This document shows, one piece after another, positions 50,939 through 58,922 of a stretch of DNA of 64,000 bases; position 1 is the first letter of the stretch; each line of letters starts with the position of its first letter. The DNA comes from Roseovarius dicentrarchi (GTDB lineage Bacteria > Pseudomonadota > Alphaproteobacteria > Rhodobacterales > Rhodobacteraceae). The stretch covers positions 1-64,000 of the forward strand of contig NZ_QNQP01000015.1 in NCBI RefSeq assembly GCF_003316635.1, read 5' to 3'. Made by a program: the position numbers and the translations under genes. Under the pieces are notes generated by a model. The model had not been told where the DNA came from, searched no databases, and saw only the letters and a list, made by a program, of their open reading frames with translations.

Positions 50939-51019
50939 CCCGCGCGGCGCCGAATTTTGCCGCGCGCCGCGTAAACCACCCTTGCCAGAGGCCACGCATG
51001 ACGCTAGAGGGTGGCCAGC

Positions 51020-51095
51020 GGGTGATTAGCTCAGTTGGTAGAGCGTTTCGTTTACACCGAAAATGTCGGGGGTTCGAGTCCCTCATCACCCACCA
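51020..51095 (+). tRNA. tRNA-Val (TAC)
   Basis: The acceptor GGGTGAT/ATCACCC, D-arm TAGCTCAGTTGGTAGAGC, anticodon stem TTTCG/CGAAA with loop TTTACAC (anticodon TAC), T-arm GGGGGTTCGAGTCCCTC and encoded CCA are present. TAC is the main valine isoacceptor. Acceptor stems of the two tRNA-Val genes are identical. Confidence 0.95.
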
Positions 51096-51365
51096 TTCGT
51101 CTGCATATTCGACGGCCACGAAGTCTCGGTTTTTGATCTTGGTGGCTGATACGTGGCGTGATGCCGCCGGAATCGCAGATATCTGTCGATAATATTGACC
51201 ATTATGGTAGTGTATCGAAGATATTCGTGCGTCAGTTGCCTCTTTGGGTTGATAAATTGAGGTGATGTTAACACTTTGTATGAAACAAAGGGTGCGCTTG
51301 CCCGTTATAGCGACGTTAACAGTGGCAATGTTCTGCGGAACAGTCCCTTCAATGATATGACCATC
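51096..51365. other. A/T-rich intergenic region after tRNA-Val
   Basis: This stretch of about 270 bp is richer in A/T than its surroundings. It contains GTTAACA twice (near 51257 and 51314) and an inverted repeat CTTTGT-ATGAA-ACAAAG near 51264-51280. It probably carries the promoter of the leader-like transcript that follows. No gene could be supported. Confidence 0.4.
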
Positions 51366-51380
51366 AGGAGGAGAGCGAAC

Positions 51381-51410
51381 ATGCTACCTAGAGAAGGTGC
51401 CCGGGATTAA
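51381..51410 (+). CDS. Nine-codon mini-ORF with strong SD, leader-peptide-like
   Basis: ATG CTA CCT AGA GAA GGT GCC CGG GAT TAA encodes MLPREGARD. A near-perfect SD AGGAGG (51366-51371) lies 9 bp before the ATG. The segment TCTCCT just after the stop (51412-51417) can pair with AGGAGA (51369-51374), so the SD can be hidden in a hairpin spanning the ORF. A strong terminator follows. This resembles a regulatory leader or a dual-function small RNA. Translation is inferred only. Confidence 0.45.
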   Translation: MLPREGARD

Positions 51411-51437
51411 GTCTCCTGTTCAGATGTAATAGCCGCA

Positions 51438-51480
51438 GAAGCGACGCAGACCTTGGTGGTTTGCGTCGCTTCCGGTTTTC
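51438..51480 (+). terminator. Very strong Rho-independent terminator
   Basis: A 15-bp stem (left arm 51438-51452, right arm 51458-51472) closes a 5-base loop and is followed by CGGTTTTC. It ends the mini-ORF transcript and blocks most transcription into the DUF4760-like gene that follows in the same frame. Confidence 0.9.
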
Positions 51481-52052
51481 AGTGGACCGCCCTTGTCGGG
51501 CCTGCGGTGATTGCAATTTCGGTTGTCGTGGCGTTTTTCGGCGTGAAAACCGCGCGATCATCGGCCCGGCAGTGCGCAACGCTGGACATGATCGAAAAGG
51601 TCGAATCGACGCCGCATTATCAGAATCTGCACGCGGCGTTCAGCTATCATCGCCGCCAGGACAGCTTTGCCAAGCTGCATGATCCAAAGGAAACGAAGGA
51701 CAAGGACGAGCGTCAGGCCGTCCTGAATTATCTGAACCATTACGAGCTGATAGCGATCGGTATTTCCAAGAAGATACTGGATGAGCAAATCTATAAATCC
51801 TGGATGCGCGGCCCCTTCGTGCGCGACTGGAACGCCGCCGCCGGCTTTATCCAGCGAGAGCGTTGGAAGTGGGACGATGGCACGCGCGCGTGGGAATATC
51901 ACGCTGTCCTGTTCGAGAACTATCAGGCAATCGCGTGCCGGTGGAGTACAGACGCCACCAATCTGGTCCAGGATACAAAGCCCCATCCCAACACCCCCTC
52001 CGGGCCGGGCGATGAGGCGCTGCCGGACGGGAATGACCCTTCCAGCGCGTGA
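51453..52052 (+). CDS. DUF4760-like membrane-anchored protein, start unclear
   Basis: The reading frame of up to 199 residues has one N-terminal hydrophobic helix (WTALVGPAVIAISVVVAFFG) followed by a soluble helical domain (LHAAFSYHRRQDSFAKLHD, LNYLNHYELIAIGISKKILDE, IYKSWMRGPFV), which fits the DUF4760 family of unknown function. No good start exists: the TTG at 51453 and GTG at 51456 lie in a terminator loop, and the next GTG (51507) has no SD and would cut the helix. The same frame contains the upstream mini-ORF, separated by a TAA. The gene may have lost its 5' end. Confidence 0.5.
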   Translation: MVVCVASGFQWTALVGPAVIAISVVVAFFGVKTARSSARQCATLDMIEKVESTPHYQNLHAAFSYHRRQDSFAKLHDPKETKDKDERQAVLNYLNHYELIAIGISKKILDEQIYKSWMRGPFVRDWNAAAGFIQRERWKWDDGTRAWEYHAVLFENYQAIACRWSTDATNLVQDTKPHPNTPSGPGDEALPDGNDPSSA

Positions 52053-52192
52053 CGCGTCGAACCGGATGGCTGCGCGCGTACCGGGCGTGGACATTTCGAC
52101 GCGATTGGGCAAGGTATAGGATCGTCAAGAAATTGAACCCGCGCCGCGTGCCCCGGTGCAGGCAAAACGCATCACCGCCCGTAGGTATCACC

Positions 52193-53098
52193 GTGCCAGA
52201 TGATCACGCCCCCGCCTTTGCAAGACCTGTTCGCGCTGTCGTCAGGCGCCTGAAAACAGGTGCGGCAGGCGCGGCGCTGTGCGCCGCAATATTGCTGCCC
52301 GCTGTGCCGGTCGCCGCCGCGCCGCAGCGTGTGGTGTCGATCAACCTGTGTACCGATCAGTTGGCGATGCTGCTGGCCGCGCCAGAGCAATTACTGTCCG
52401 TCAGCCGCATCGCGCTGGATACGCGCGTGTCGGCTATGGCCGGGCAGGCGGGGCAGTATCACATCAATACCGGGCGCGCCGAAGAGGTGCATGCCATGGC
52501 GCCGGGTCTGGTCGTTGCCGGCGAATATACCAGCCGCGACACGGTTGCGCTGCTGCGCAAGCTGGGGATCGAGGTGATTCAGTTCGGCATCGCAAATTCG
52601 TTTGACGACGTGCGCGCGCGCATCGCGCAGATGGGCGCCGCACTCGGGCGCGAGGCGGCGGCCGATGCGATGATTGCCCGGTTCGATGCGGATCTGGCCC
52701 GGCTGCGCGATGGGCAGACTGGCCCGCCCGGCCCGGAGGCGCCGCGTGCGGCGCTTTATTCGGCCAATGGGTATACATCGGGCAACGCGTCGCTGTCGGG
52801 CGAAATCCTGTCCGCTGCCGGGCTGCGCAATGCACCGGCTGAGGCGGGATATGGCTGGGGCAAGCTGCCGCTTGAGGTGCTGGCGATGCTTCAGCCGGAT
52901 CTGGTGATTACCGCGCGGCGCTATCCCGGTGGATCGCGCGCCGAGGAAATCATGGATCATCCTGTTGTGCGGCAGCTCAGCAGGCAGGCGGCGCGCGCCG
53001 CGATCAGCGATCACGATTGGGTGTGCGGCACGCCCTTTGTGCTGCGCGCCGTTGCCCAGATGGCCGAGGCCCGCCGCCGGATCGAGGCGGCGCGGTGA
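52193..53098 (+). CDS. BtuF-like periplasmic corrinoid-binding protein
   Basis: The 301-residue helical-backbone substrate-binding protein (TroA/BtuF fold) starts with a signal sequence (LKTGAAGAALCAAILLPAV). The domain begins QRVVSINLCTDQLAMLLAAP and includes LVVAGEYTSRDTVALLRKLG. Its stop overlaps the GTG of cbiZ, which points to a corrinoid and not heme or iron as ligand. The GTG start at 52193 gives a normal signal peptide but a weak SD. No permease or ATPase gene follows, so its transporter partners must be elsewhere. No cobalamin riboswitch was recognised upstream. Confidence 0.8.
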   Translation: MPDDHAPAFARPVRAVVRRLKTGAAGAALCAAILLPAVPVAAAPQRVVSINLCTDQLAMLLAAPEQLLSVSRIALDTRVSAMAGQAGQYHINTGRAEEVHAMAPGLVVAGEYTSRDTVALLRKLGIEVIQFGIANSFDDVRARIAQMGAALGREAAADAMIARFDADLARLRDGQTGPPGPEAPRAALYSANGYTSGNASLSGEILSAAGLRNAPAEAGYGWGKLPLEVLAMLQPDLVITARRYPGGSRAEEIMDHPVVRQLSRQAARAAISDHDWVCGTPFVLRAVAQMAEARRRIEAAR

Positions 53099-53793
53099 GC
53101 GGCGCCGAAAGCTGCCTGACATTTGATGCGCCGTGGCTGGAATTTGACCTGGGCGGCGACATGCGCGTGCTGAGCTGGGCCATCAACCGCCCCGGATTGG
53201 TCACGGCGCGGCGCATTTTGTGGCGCGGGGTGCGCAACGCGGATCTGCCGCAGGATCTGGACGTGGGCGCGTGGTTGCACGGACAGCTTGCCGCGCGCGG
53301 CGCGCTGGACGCGGTGACATTCCTGACATCGCGCGACATTTGTTACCACCACATGGCGCGCGCGGCGGCAGGCAGTGTACGCGCCACAGCCGTCGCCACT
53401 GTCGGGCTCTCGAATGCCGAGCGGATCGGAAGGCGCATGGACCGCACAGGGCAGGATTGGGGCACGATCAACATCGCGCTGAATCTGGATACTGGGGCGG
53501 GCGCCGGCCTGACCGATGCCGCACTGATCGAGGCGCTCAGCATCGCGGCCTCCGCGCGCACGGCGGCGGTGATGGAGGGGGGATTCGATCTGCCCATGGG
53601 CCGCGCCACAGGCACCGGCACCGATTGCATTGCCGTGGCCGCGCGTGCGGGCGATGTTGCATACGCCGGAATGCACACCGAACTGGGCGAGGTGGCGGGC
53701 CGGGCGGTCTATGACGCCGTGCGTGCGGGGGTGCGCGAATGGATGCACCAGATGGGCCACACGCTGGACCCGTCACGCGCCGCGTCCGATTGA
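53095..53793 (+). CDS. cbiZ: Adenosylcobinamide amidohydrolase CbiZ
   Basis: The 232-residue enzyme cleaves the aminopropanol arm of adenosylcobinamide or pseudo-cobamides so the ring can be rebuilt into cobalamin. CbiZ family landmarks are TVGLSNAERIGRR (about 100-112), GTGTDCIAVAA (about 180) and GMHTELGEVAGRAVYDAV. It starts with GTG overlapping the BtuF-like stop (GTGA). Together the pair forms a corrinoid salvage unit. Confidence 0.92.
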   Translation: MSGAESCLTFDAPWLEFDLGGDMRVLSWAINRPGLVTARRILWRGVRNADLPQDLDVGAWLHGQLAARGALDAVTFLTSRDICYHHMARAAAGSVRATAVATVGLSNAERIGRRMDRTGQDWGTINIALNLDTGAGAGLTDAALIEALSIAASARTAAVMEGGFDLPMGRATGTGTDCIAVAARAGDVAYAGMHTELGEVAGRAVYDAVRAGVREWMHQMGHTLDPSRAASD

Positions 53794-53887
53794 TGCATTT
53801 TGCGCGAACTCACGCTTGACGCCCCTGATCTGGCCGACTAAAGACATGCAACGCTAGGCGGGCAACAGCCCCGAAGGCGCGCAGTGG

Positions 53888-53964
53888 GCGGTTGTAGCTC
53901 AGTTGGTTAGAGTACCGGCCTGTCACGCCGGGGGTCGCGGGTTCGAGTCCCGTCAACCGCGCCA
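53888..53964 (+). tRNA. tRNA-Asp (GTC), copy 1
   Basis: The acceptor GCGGTTG/CAACCGC, anticodon stem CCGGC/GCCGG with loop CTGTCAC (anticodon GTC), T-arm GCGGGTTCGAGTCCCGT and encoded CCA are present. It is nearly identical to the copy at 54121. Confidence 0.96.
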
Positions 53965-54120
53965 TCACTGCATTTTCTCCATGATACCGCGCAAAAGAGT
54001 GCCCCAGACCGGGCCACTCTTTCGCATGTCATTTCCAGTACAAGAATTTGGCAGGCGGCCTGAAATCGGTGCATTTCATCATTGACGCCCACGGCCACCT
54101 CAACTAATCCATCCCTCATG

Positions 54121-54197
54121 CGCGGTTGTAGCTCAGTCGGTTAGAGTACCGGCCTGTCACGCCGGGGGTCGCGGGTTCGAGTCCCGTCAACCGCGCC
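54121..54197 (+). tRNA. tRNA-Asp (GTC), copy 2
   Basis: This has the same structure as copy 1, with one visible D-loop difference (CAGTCGGTT against CAGTTGGTT). Anticodon GTC; CCA encoded. The two genes are 156 bp apart, a local duplication. Confidence 0.96.
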
Positions 54198-54659
54198 ACT
54201 TTTCCAATTTTGACACGCCGCATGTCTTTGCCGTTCGCGCATGTCATTTAATCCTGTTTATAGGTGCGGAAAATCGCGGAGTGTTTTTAGATCAGACGTT
54301 GCCGGATCACGCGGGAGGCCGACAAAGCGGATCGCGGTAGACAGTCTGTATCGGCGTTTCAGGTCTTTGCCTTCAGCGACAGATCCTGTCTGATCCAGAC
54401 GTGGATGCCGGAGGTGTCTGTTGCCCTGCTTTTTTGGGACAGATGCGCGCTTTGGCACGACAATCTGGACGTCGGCGCGCTCGTTATGTCTGGCGAAGAT
54501 CACCTTGCGACAGCACAGAAGCGCGTTCCTTCCGCAGCAATCCGGGCCAATCATTGAAGAGCATGTCGCCGGGTTTGCAGGGTTGTCGGCGAAGGCTGGC
54601 AAATCCACCTACGTGTGGACAACTCCACCGACTCGTTCAGGAATACCTGAATGATAGGT
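54198..54659. other. 462 bp after tRNA-Asp with no recognised gene
   Basis: Short open frames occur on both strands here, for example a minus-strand frame 54258-54608 and a plus-strand frame 54421-54654, but neither has an SD, a family motif or coding-like composition. The location next to a tRNA 3' end suggests a possible scar of an integrated element. No direct repeat of the tRNA end was found. Confidence 0.4.
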
Positions 54660-55685
54660 CTAAGTTGCTGTATACAGTGTGTAAATCAGTGCTATCGTCA
54701 GCAGGAAAAGCGTTTCGACAATCAATATGATACTATAGCTTGCCTTGACTTTGACGATCCGGCCAAGGCTGGTTTTCACGCCAAGGGCGGAGATCGCGAT
54801 GACAAGGCACCAGCGCGATACCTCGCTTAGCAGCGCCATCGGGGCTGTCGGCACGACCCCCAGATTCGCCACGATGGCACAGATTGCAAACATCACCAGA
54901 AACCATGGCACGCTGACGCGTTGTTGCTGCGCGCCGCGGAAACTGAACATGACGACCAGCACGACCACGGGCAGCAGCGCAACGCGCAGGATCTTGACAT
55001 AGGTGGCGATCACGCCGGCCTCGTCGCTGATCGAGTAGCCGGCGCCGACGACCTGCGCGACATCGTGGATCGTCGCGCCGACCAGAAAACCGCTCTGGAC
55101 GGCGCTGAGCCCGAGCGATTGAAACAGGATCGGGTATGTCACCATCGCGATGGTCGACAGGGCCGTGACGGCGATCACCACGAAAAGCGTGTCCTGCTCG
55201 CGGTCCTTGTGCGGCGGCAGAACCGAGGCAATCGCCAGCGCCGCAGACGCACCGCAGATCGCAACGGATCCGCCGGCCAGCATGCCAAAGGCCAGGCGAC
55301 GGCCAAAGAGATACGACATCGCCGCGCCGCAGGCGAGCGTTGCCAGCACGAACGCGACGATTGCCGCGACGGGTGCGATCCCGAGGCTGGTCACCTCAGC
55401 GAAGCCAAGGCGCAGCCCCAGCAGCCCGACACCAAAGCGCAGCAAGGTTTTTGCCGCAAAGTCGATTCCCGCGACGCAGCTCTCGTGTTCTGACAGGAAG
55501 TGAAACGCGATGCCGATCAGCAGGGCAAACAGCATCACGGGCGCGCCGTAATGCTCGGACATGAAGGTGGCAGAGCCCGCGATGACCGTGGCCAGCAGCA
55601 GCCCCCCGAAATAGGGCTCGATCCGGGATTTCATGAGGGTGACGATGGCGTGGCTCCCGAAGTGAGGTGGGTCGGCAAGTTTCAT
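54660..55685 (-). CDS. YeiH-family putative sulfite/sulfate exporter
   Basis: The 341-residue inner-membrane protein with about ten helices is of the UPF0324/YeiH family (FGVGLLGLRLGFAEVTSLG, AGGSVAICGASAALAIASV, GATIHDVAQVVGAGY). Family members occur with sulfonate-degrading enzymes and are proposed to export sulfite, sulfate or other small anions. The start at 55685 has GAGGGG upstream. It is the last gene of a seven-gene operon with a cysteate-lyase-like enzyme, which supports removal of sulfite. Confidence 0.85.
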   Translation of the reverse strand: MKLADPPHFGSHAIVTLMKSRIEPYFGGLLLATVIAGSATFMSEHYGAPVMLFALLIGIAFHFLSEHESCVAGIDFAAKTLLRFGVGLLGLRLGFAEVTSLGIAPVAAIVAFVLATLACGAAMSYLFGRRLAFGMLAGGSVAICGASAALAIASVLPPHKDREQDTLFVVIAVTALSTIAMVTYPILFQSLGLSAVQSGFLVGATIHDVAQVVGAGYSISDEAGVIATYVKILRVALLPVVVLVVMFSFRGAQQQRVSVPWFLVMFAICAIVANLGVVPTAPMALLSEVSRWCLVIAISALGVKTSLGRIVKVKASYSIILIVETLFLLTIALIYTLYTAT

Positions 55686-55734
55686 CCGCCCCTCTGCGGC
55701 GGGGCGATGCGGTGGATCGGCAGAGCGGTGCGGG

Positions 55735-57012
55735 TCAGGCGGGTTGAGGCAGCAGCCGTAATTCGGCGGCCCGCGCATGGCCTTCCATCCCCTCGACCCG
55801 GCTGATCCGCGCCGTGCGCAAGGCCAGCTCGTGCGAGGCGGCGGCGTTGCAGCGCTGCCATGTCACGGTTTTGGTGAATTTATGCACCGACAGCCCCCCG
55901 GTATAGCGCGCCGCGCCGCTGGTTGGCAGCACATGGTTGGGGCCGGACGTCTTGTCGCCAAAGGCAACGGTGGTCTGCTTGCCCAGAAACAGCGAGCCAT
56001 AGGCCGTGAGGCGGTCCAGCCACCAATCCAGATTTTCGGCCTGCACTTGCAGATGCTCGGGCGCGTAGCGGTCCGACACTTCGGCGGCCTCTTCGCGGGT
56101 GGCGCACAGGATCACCTCGGCGCGGTCCGCCCATGCGGTGCGGGCGGCGGACCTGTTCGGTTCCGGCAGGCTGTCGATAATGGCGGGTGCGCGGGCGATC
56201 ACGCCCGTCGCCAGCGCCCGGTCGGTGCTGACCAGCCAGACGGGGCTGTCGGTGCCATGTTCAGCCTGGCTGACCAGATCCCACGCGACAGTCTCAACCG
56301 AGGCGGTACGATCGGCGATGACGAGGCTATCGGTCGGACCGGCGAACATGTCGATGCCGACCTCGCCGAACAGCATCCGCTTGGCCTCTGCGACATAGCT
56401 GTTGCCGGGGCCGACTAGGATATCGGCGGGTTTGCCGCCAAAAAGCCCCTTGGCCATGGCGGCGATCCCCTGCACGCCGCCAAGGTTGAGGATCAGGTCA
56501 GCGCCGCACAGATCCATCGCAAAAACGATGGCATCGGGGATGCCGATACCCGGCCTTGTGGGCGACACGGCAGTGATATGCGGCACGCCCGCGACCTTGG
56601 CCGTGGTGATGGTCATCAGCGCGCTGGCGATATGGCTGTAACGCCCGCCCGGCACATAGCAGCCCGCGCTGGAGACGGGGATCTGCTTTTGCCTGGCAAT
56701 GAGGCCGGGTATCACCTCGATCTCGCATTCGCCCATCGTCGCCTTCTGCGCCTCGGCAAAGCGCTTGATATTGGCCTGCGCAAAACGGATATCGGCCTTC
56801 AGGTCTTCCGGCACACGGGCACAGGCGGCGCGGCGGGCCTCGTCCGGCAGCGCGATGTCGCCGGTCCAGCCGTCCAGCTTTTGCGCGTAGTCTTGCACAG
56901 CCGCCTCGCCGCCCTGCGCGATATTGGCGAGCATGATGGCGACGATGTCGCGGATATCATTGTTTTCAGCCGCCGGGCGGGGATCGGCAGTCTTCAGGTA
57001 GGTAATGGTCAT
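55735..57012 (-). CDS. HpsN-like (HisD family) alcohol dehydrogenase
   Basis: The 425-residue zinc and NAD-dependent dehydrogenase belongs to the histidinol dehydrogenase superfamily. Landmarks are PVSSAGCYVPGGRY (about 113-126), VGPGNSYVAEAKR, FAGPTDSLVIAD, QAEHGTDSP and SGPNHVLPT (zinc and catalytic residues). The His-cluster context is absent; the sequence and surroundings fit HpsN, which oxidises sulfopropanediol to sulfolactate in two steps. In this operon a substrate with an amino group, such as cysteinolate, is as likely. GAGG lies before the ATG. Confidence 0.82.
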   Translation of the reverse strand: MTITYLKTADPRPAAENNDIRDIVAIMLANIAQGGEAAVQDYAQKLDGWTGDIALPDEARRAACARVPEDLKADIRFAQANIKRFAEAQKATMGECEIEVIPGLIARQKQIPVSSAGCYVPGGRYSHIASALMTITTAKVAGVPHITAVSPTRPGIGIPDAIVFAMDLCGADLILNLGGVQGIAAMAKGLFGGKPADILVGPGNSYVAEAKRMLFGEVGIDMFAGPTDSLVIADRTASVETVAWDLVSQAEHGTDSPVWLVSTDRALATGVIARAPAIIDSLPEPNRSAARTAWADRAEVILCATREEAAEVSDRYAPEHLQVQAENLDWWLDRLTAYGSLFLGKQTTVAFGDKTSGPNHVLPTSGAARYTGGLSVHKFTKTVTWQRCNAAASHELALRTARISRVEGMEGHARAAELRLLPQPA

Positions 57013-57016
57013 GGCG

Positions 57017-57718
57017 TTACCTCGATGTCATCTGGGTGTGGTCACGGATCGCGCGCGCCAGCACATCGACCGTGTCGATGACCGGAACGGCGGCACGCAA
57101 ATCGGGCGCGAGCAGCGAAAATTCGGAGCAGGCGACGAACATGACAGCTGCGCCTTTGGCCGCCAGTTCCTCTATTGTGTCTTGCAGGATCTGGCGGGCC
57201 TCCTGCGTGGGGCCATGCGCCTTGATGCTTCGGATCGCGTTCAGCATGCGGCCGGTGTCTTCGGGCCAAAGCGCGGTCATGCCCGCGCGGTGAAGGGCGG
57301 GATCGAAAACGCCGGTCCGCTGGACGGCAGGTGAGGCGAGCATGCCGATGCCGGCGCCCTCAGGCGCGGTTGTCGCCGCATCGGCCACCGACAGATCCAC
57401 CATGTTCAGCAGCGGGATGGACACCGCCGCCGCGATCGCCGGCGCATAGTGATGCGCGGTGTTGCAGGGCATTGCCAGCGCGGTGGCGCCCGCCGCCTCC
57501 AGCCGCTGCGCCATCTGCGCGAGGGTGGGGGCAGGATCGGTGCCGGTGCCCTCGATCAGATGAGCGATGCGCGACGGCACCTGCGGGTTCATGTCAATCA
57601 GCAGCGGGATGTGATCCGCATCATCGCGCGCCGAAACCGTGGCCAGCAGGCGCTGCTGCAAAAGGATCGTCGCCTCAGGCCCCATACCGCCCAGCACCCC
57701 GACGAGATTGCGGCTCAT
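57017..57718 (-). CDS. Aspartate/glutamate racemase family protein
   Basis: The 233-residue racemase of the PLP-independent Asp/Glu/hydantoin family has both catalytic cysteines: Cys85 (MPCNTAHH) and Cys197 (FVACSEFSLL). The start GVLGGMGPEAT is typical of YgeA-type aspartate racemases. Its ATG overlaps the aminotransferase stop by 4 bp. In the context of a cysteate-lyase-like gene, the likely substrate is D/L-cysteate, the sulfonate analogue of aspartate. Confidence 0.87.
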   Translation of the reverse strand: MSRNLVGVLGGMGPEATILLQQRLLATVSARDDADHIPLLIDMNPQVPSRIAHLIEGTGTDPAPTLAQMAQRLEAAGATALAMPCNTAHHYAPAIAAAVSIPLLNMVDLSVADAATTAPEGAGIGMLASPAVQRTGVFDPALHRAGMTALWPEDTGRMLNAIRSIKAHGPTQEARQILQDTIEELAAKGAAVMFVACSEFSLLAPDLRAAVPVIDTVDVLARAIRDHTQMTSR

Positions 57719-58920
57719 GGCGCCACCTCATCCACCGCGTCGCGGATCAGGTCGGCGATCAGGGTGCAGTCGGCTTCGGAAAAGCTGAGCGGCAGGCGCA
57801 TATCAAACAGCGTGGCAAGGATGCGGTCGGTCTGCGGCAGATCCTGCGTCGCCACGTAACGCCAGCTGGGATGCGCCGAGGTGAAGCCGACAGGCTCGGC
57901 CGCGCCGAACCACTTCAGCTCGACCCCGCGCGCCTTGGCCGCATCCATCAAGGCCCTGCATTGATCGGCGCTGAAACCCGGCAGCCGGAACTGGATGGAC
58001 GAGCCAACGTGAAGCTCTTCTTTGGGAAGCGGGATTGTGGTGATGCGCGAATGCGTCTTCAGCCCTGCCTCGACGGCGCGATACCGCAGGTTCCAGCGCT
58101 CCACATTACCGTCCAGCTGCGCCAGTTGCGGGCGCAGGATCGCGGCGCGCAGCGCATCCATCCGGGCCGAACAATTCGGCATGTCATAGCGCGCGTCGAC
58201 AAAGGCCTCGGGGGCAGGGCCGGCGCCATGACGCGCATACATCATGTAGCTGCCCGACAGGATCGTTGCCTGCGCCGCGATCGCGGCGTCATCCGTGGTC
58301 AGAAAGCCGCCCTCGCCGGAATTCATGTGTTTGTAGGTCTGCGTCGAAAAACAGGCCACCTTGCCGAAATTGCCCGAACGGGTCTTGTTCCAGCGCGCGC
58401 CCATCGTATGCGCGCAATCCTCGATCACGGTGACGCCCGCGCCGTCGCAAAGACGCATCAGCCGGTCCATGTCGCACAAATGGCCGCGCATATGCGACAA
58501 GAGCAGGACGCGCGCGCCCGAGCTTGCGATCCTGGCCTCCAGAGCGTCCAGATCCAGCCGCAAGGTTTCGTCGATCTCGACCAGCACCGCATTGCCGCCC
58601 ACGGCGCTGATCGCGCCGGGCACCGGGGCGAGGGTGAAGGCGTTTGTCAGTACCCCATCGCCGGGGCGCACGCCGCAGGCGCGCAGCGCGATCTGCAATG
58701 CCTGGCCGCCCGACGTGACGGCAAGGCAGTACGCGCTGCCTTGCCAATCGCGATATTCCGCCTCCAGCTGCGCAACCTCGCCCGGCTCGCCGCTGACAAG
58801 GTTGTAGCGGTGCAGGCGCCCCGATTGCAGGACCGCCACCGCAGCGGCGATGGCGTCCGCGGGGAGTGGCTCCTGCTGGGTGAACGAGCCTGTAAATCTG
58901 CGCGCCACGGCGACCTCCAT
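57715..58920 (-). CDS. DegT/DnrJ/EryC1/StrS-family PLP aminotransferase
   Basis: The 401-residue fold-type I PLP enzyme has AVTSGGQALQIALRACGV (phosphate-binding region), VIEDCAHTMGA (PLP-ring Asp) and the PLP lysine in STQTYKHMNSGEGG. The family usually aminates sugars or cyclitols, but a sugar role does not fit this operon; it may aminate or deaminate the sulfonate intermediate. It begins 2 bp before the cuyA-like stop and overlaps the racemase start. Confidence 0.85.
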   Translation of the reverse strand: MEVAVARRFTGSFTQQEPLPADAIAAAVAVLQSGRLHRYNLVSGEPGEVAQLEAEYRDWQGSAYCLAVTSGGQALQIALRACGVRPGDGVLTNAFTLAPVPGAISAVGGNAVLVEIDETLRLDLDALEARIASSGARVLLLSHMRGHLCDMDRLMRLCDGAGVTVIEDCAHTMGARWNKTRSGNFGKVACFSTQTYKHMNSGEGGFLTTDDAAIAAQATILSGSYMMYARHGAGPAPEAFVDARYDMPNCSARMDALRAAILRPQLAQLDGNVERWNLRYRAVEAGLKTHSRITTIPLPKEELHVGSSIQFRLPGFSADQCRALMDAAKARGVELKWFGAAEPVGFTSAHPSWRYVATQDLPQTDRILATLFDMRLPLSFSEADCTLIADLIRDAVDEVAP

Positions 58921-58922
58921 GA

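Noticed and set aside
51381..52052. One gene with stop-codon read-through at TAA 51408
   Set aside because: The segment after the stop is a terminator stem, not conserved-looking protein, and nothing supports recoding.
52053..52192. Cobalamin riboswitch before the BtuF-like gene
   Set aside because: No recognisable B12 box in the 140 bp upstream.
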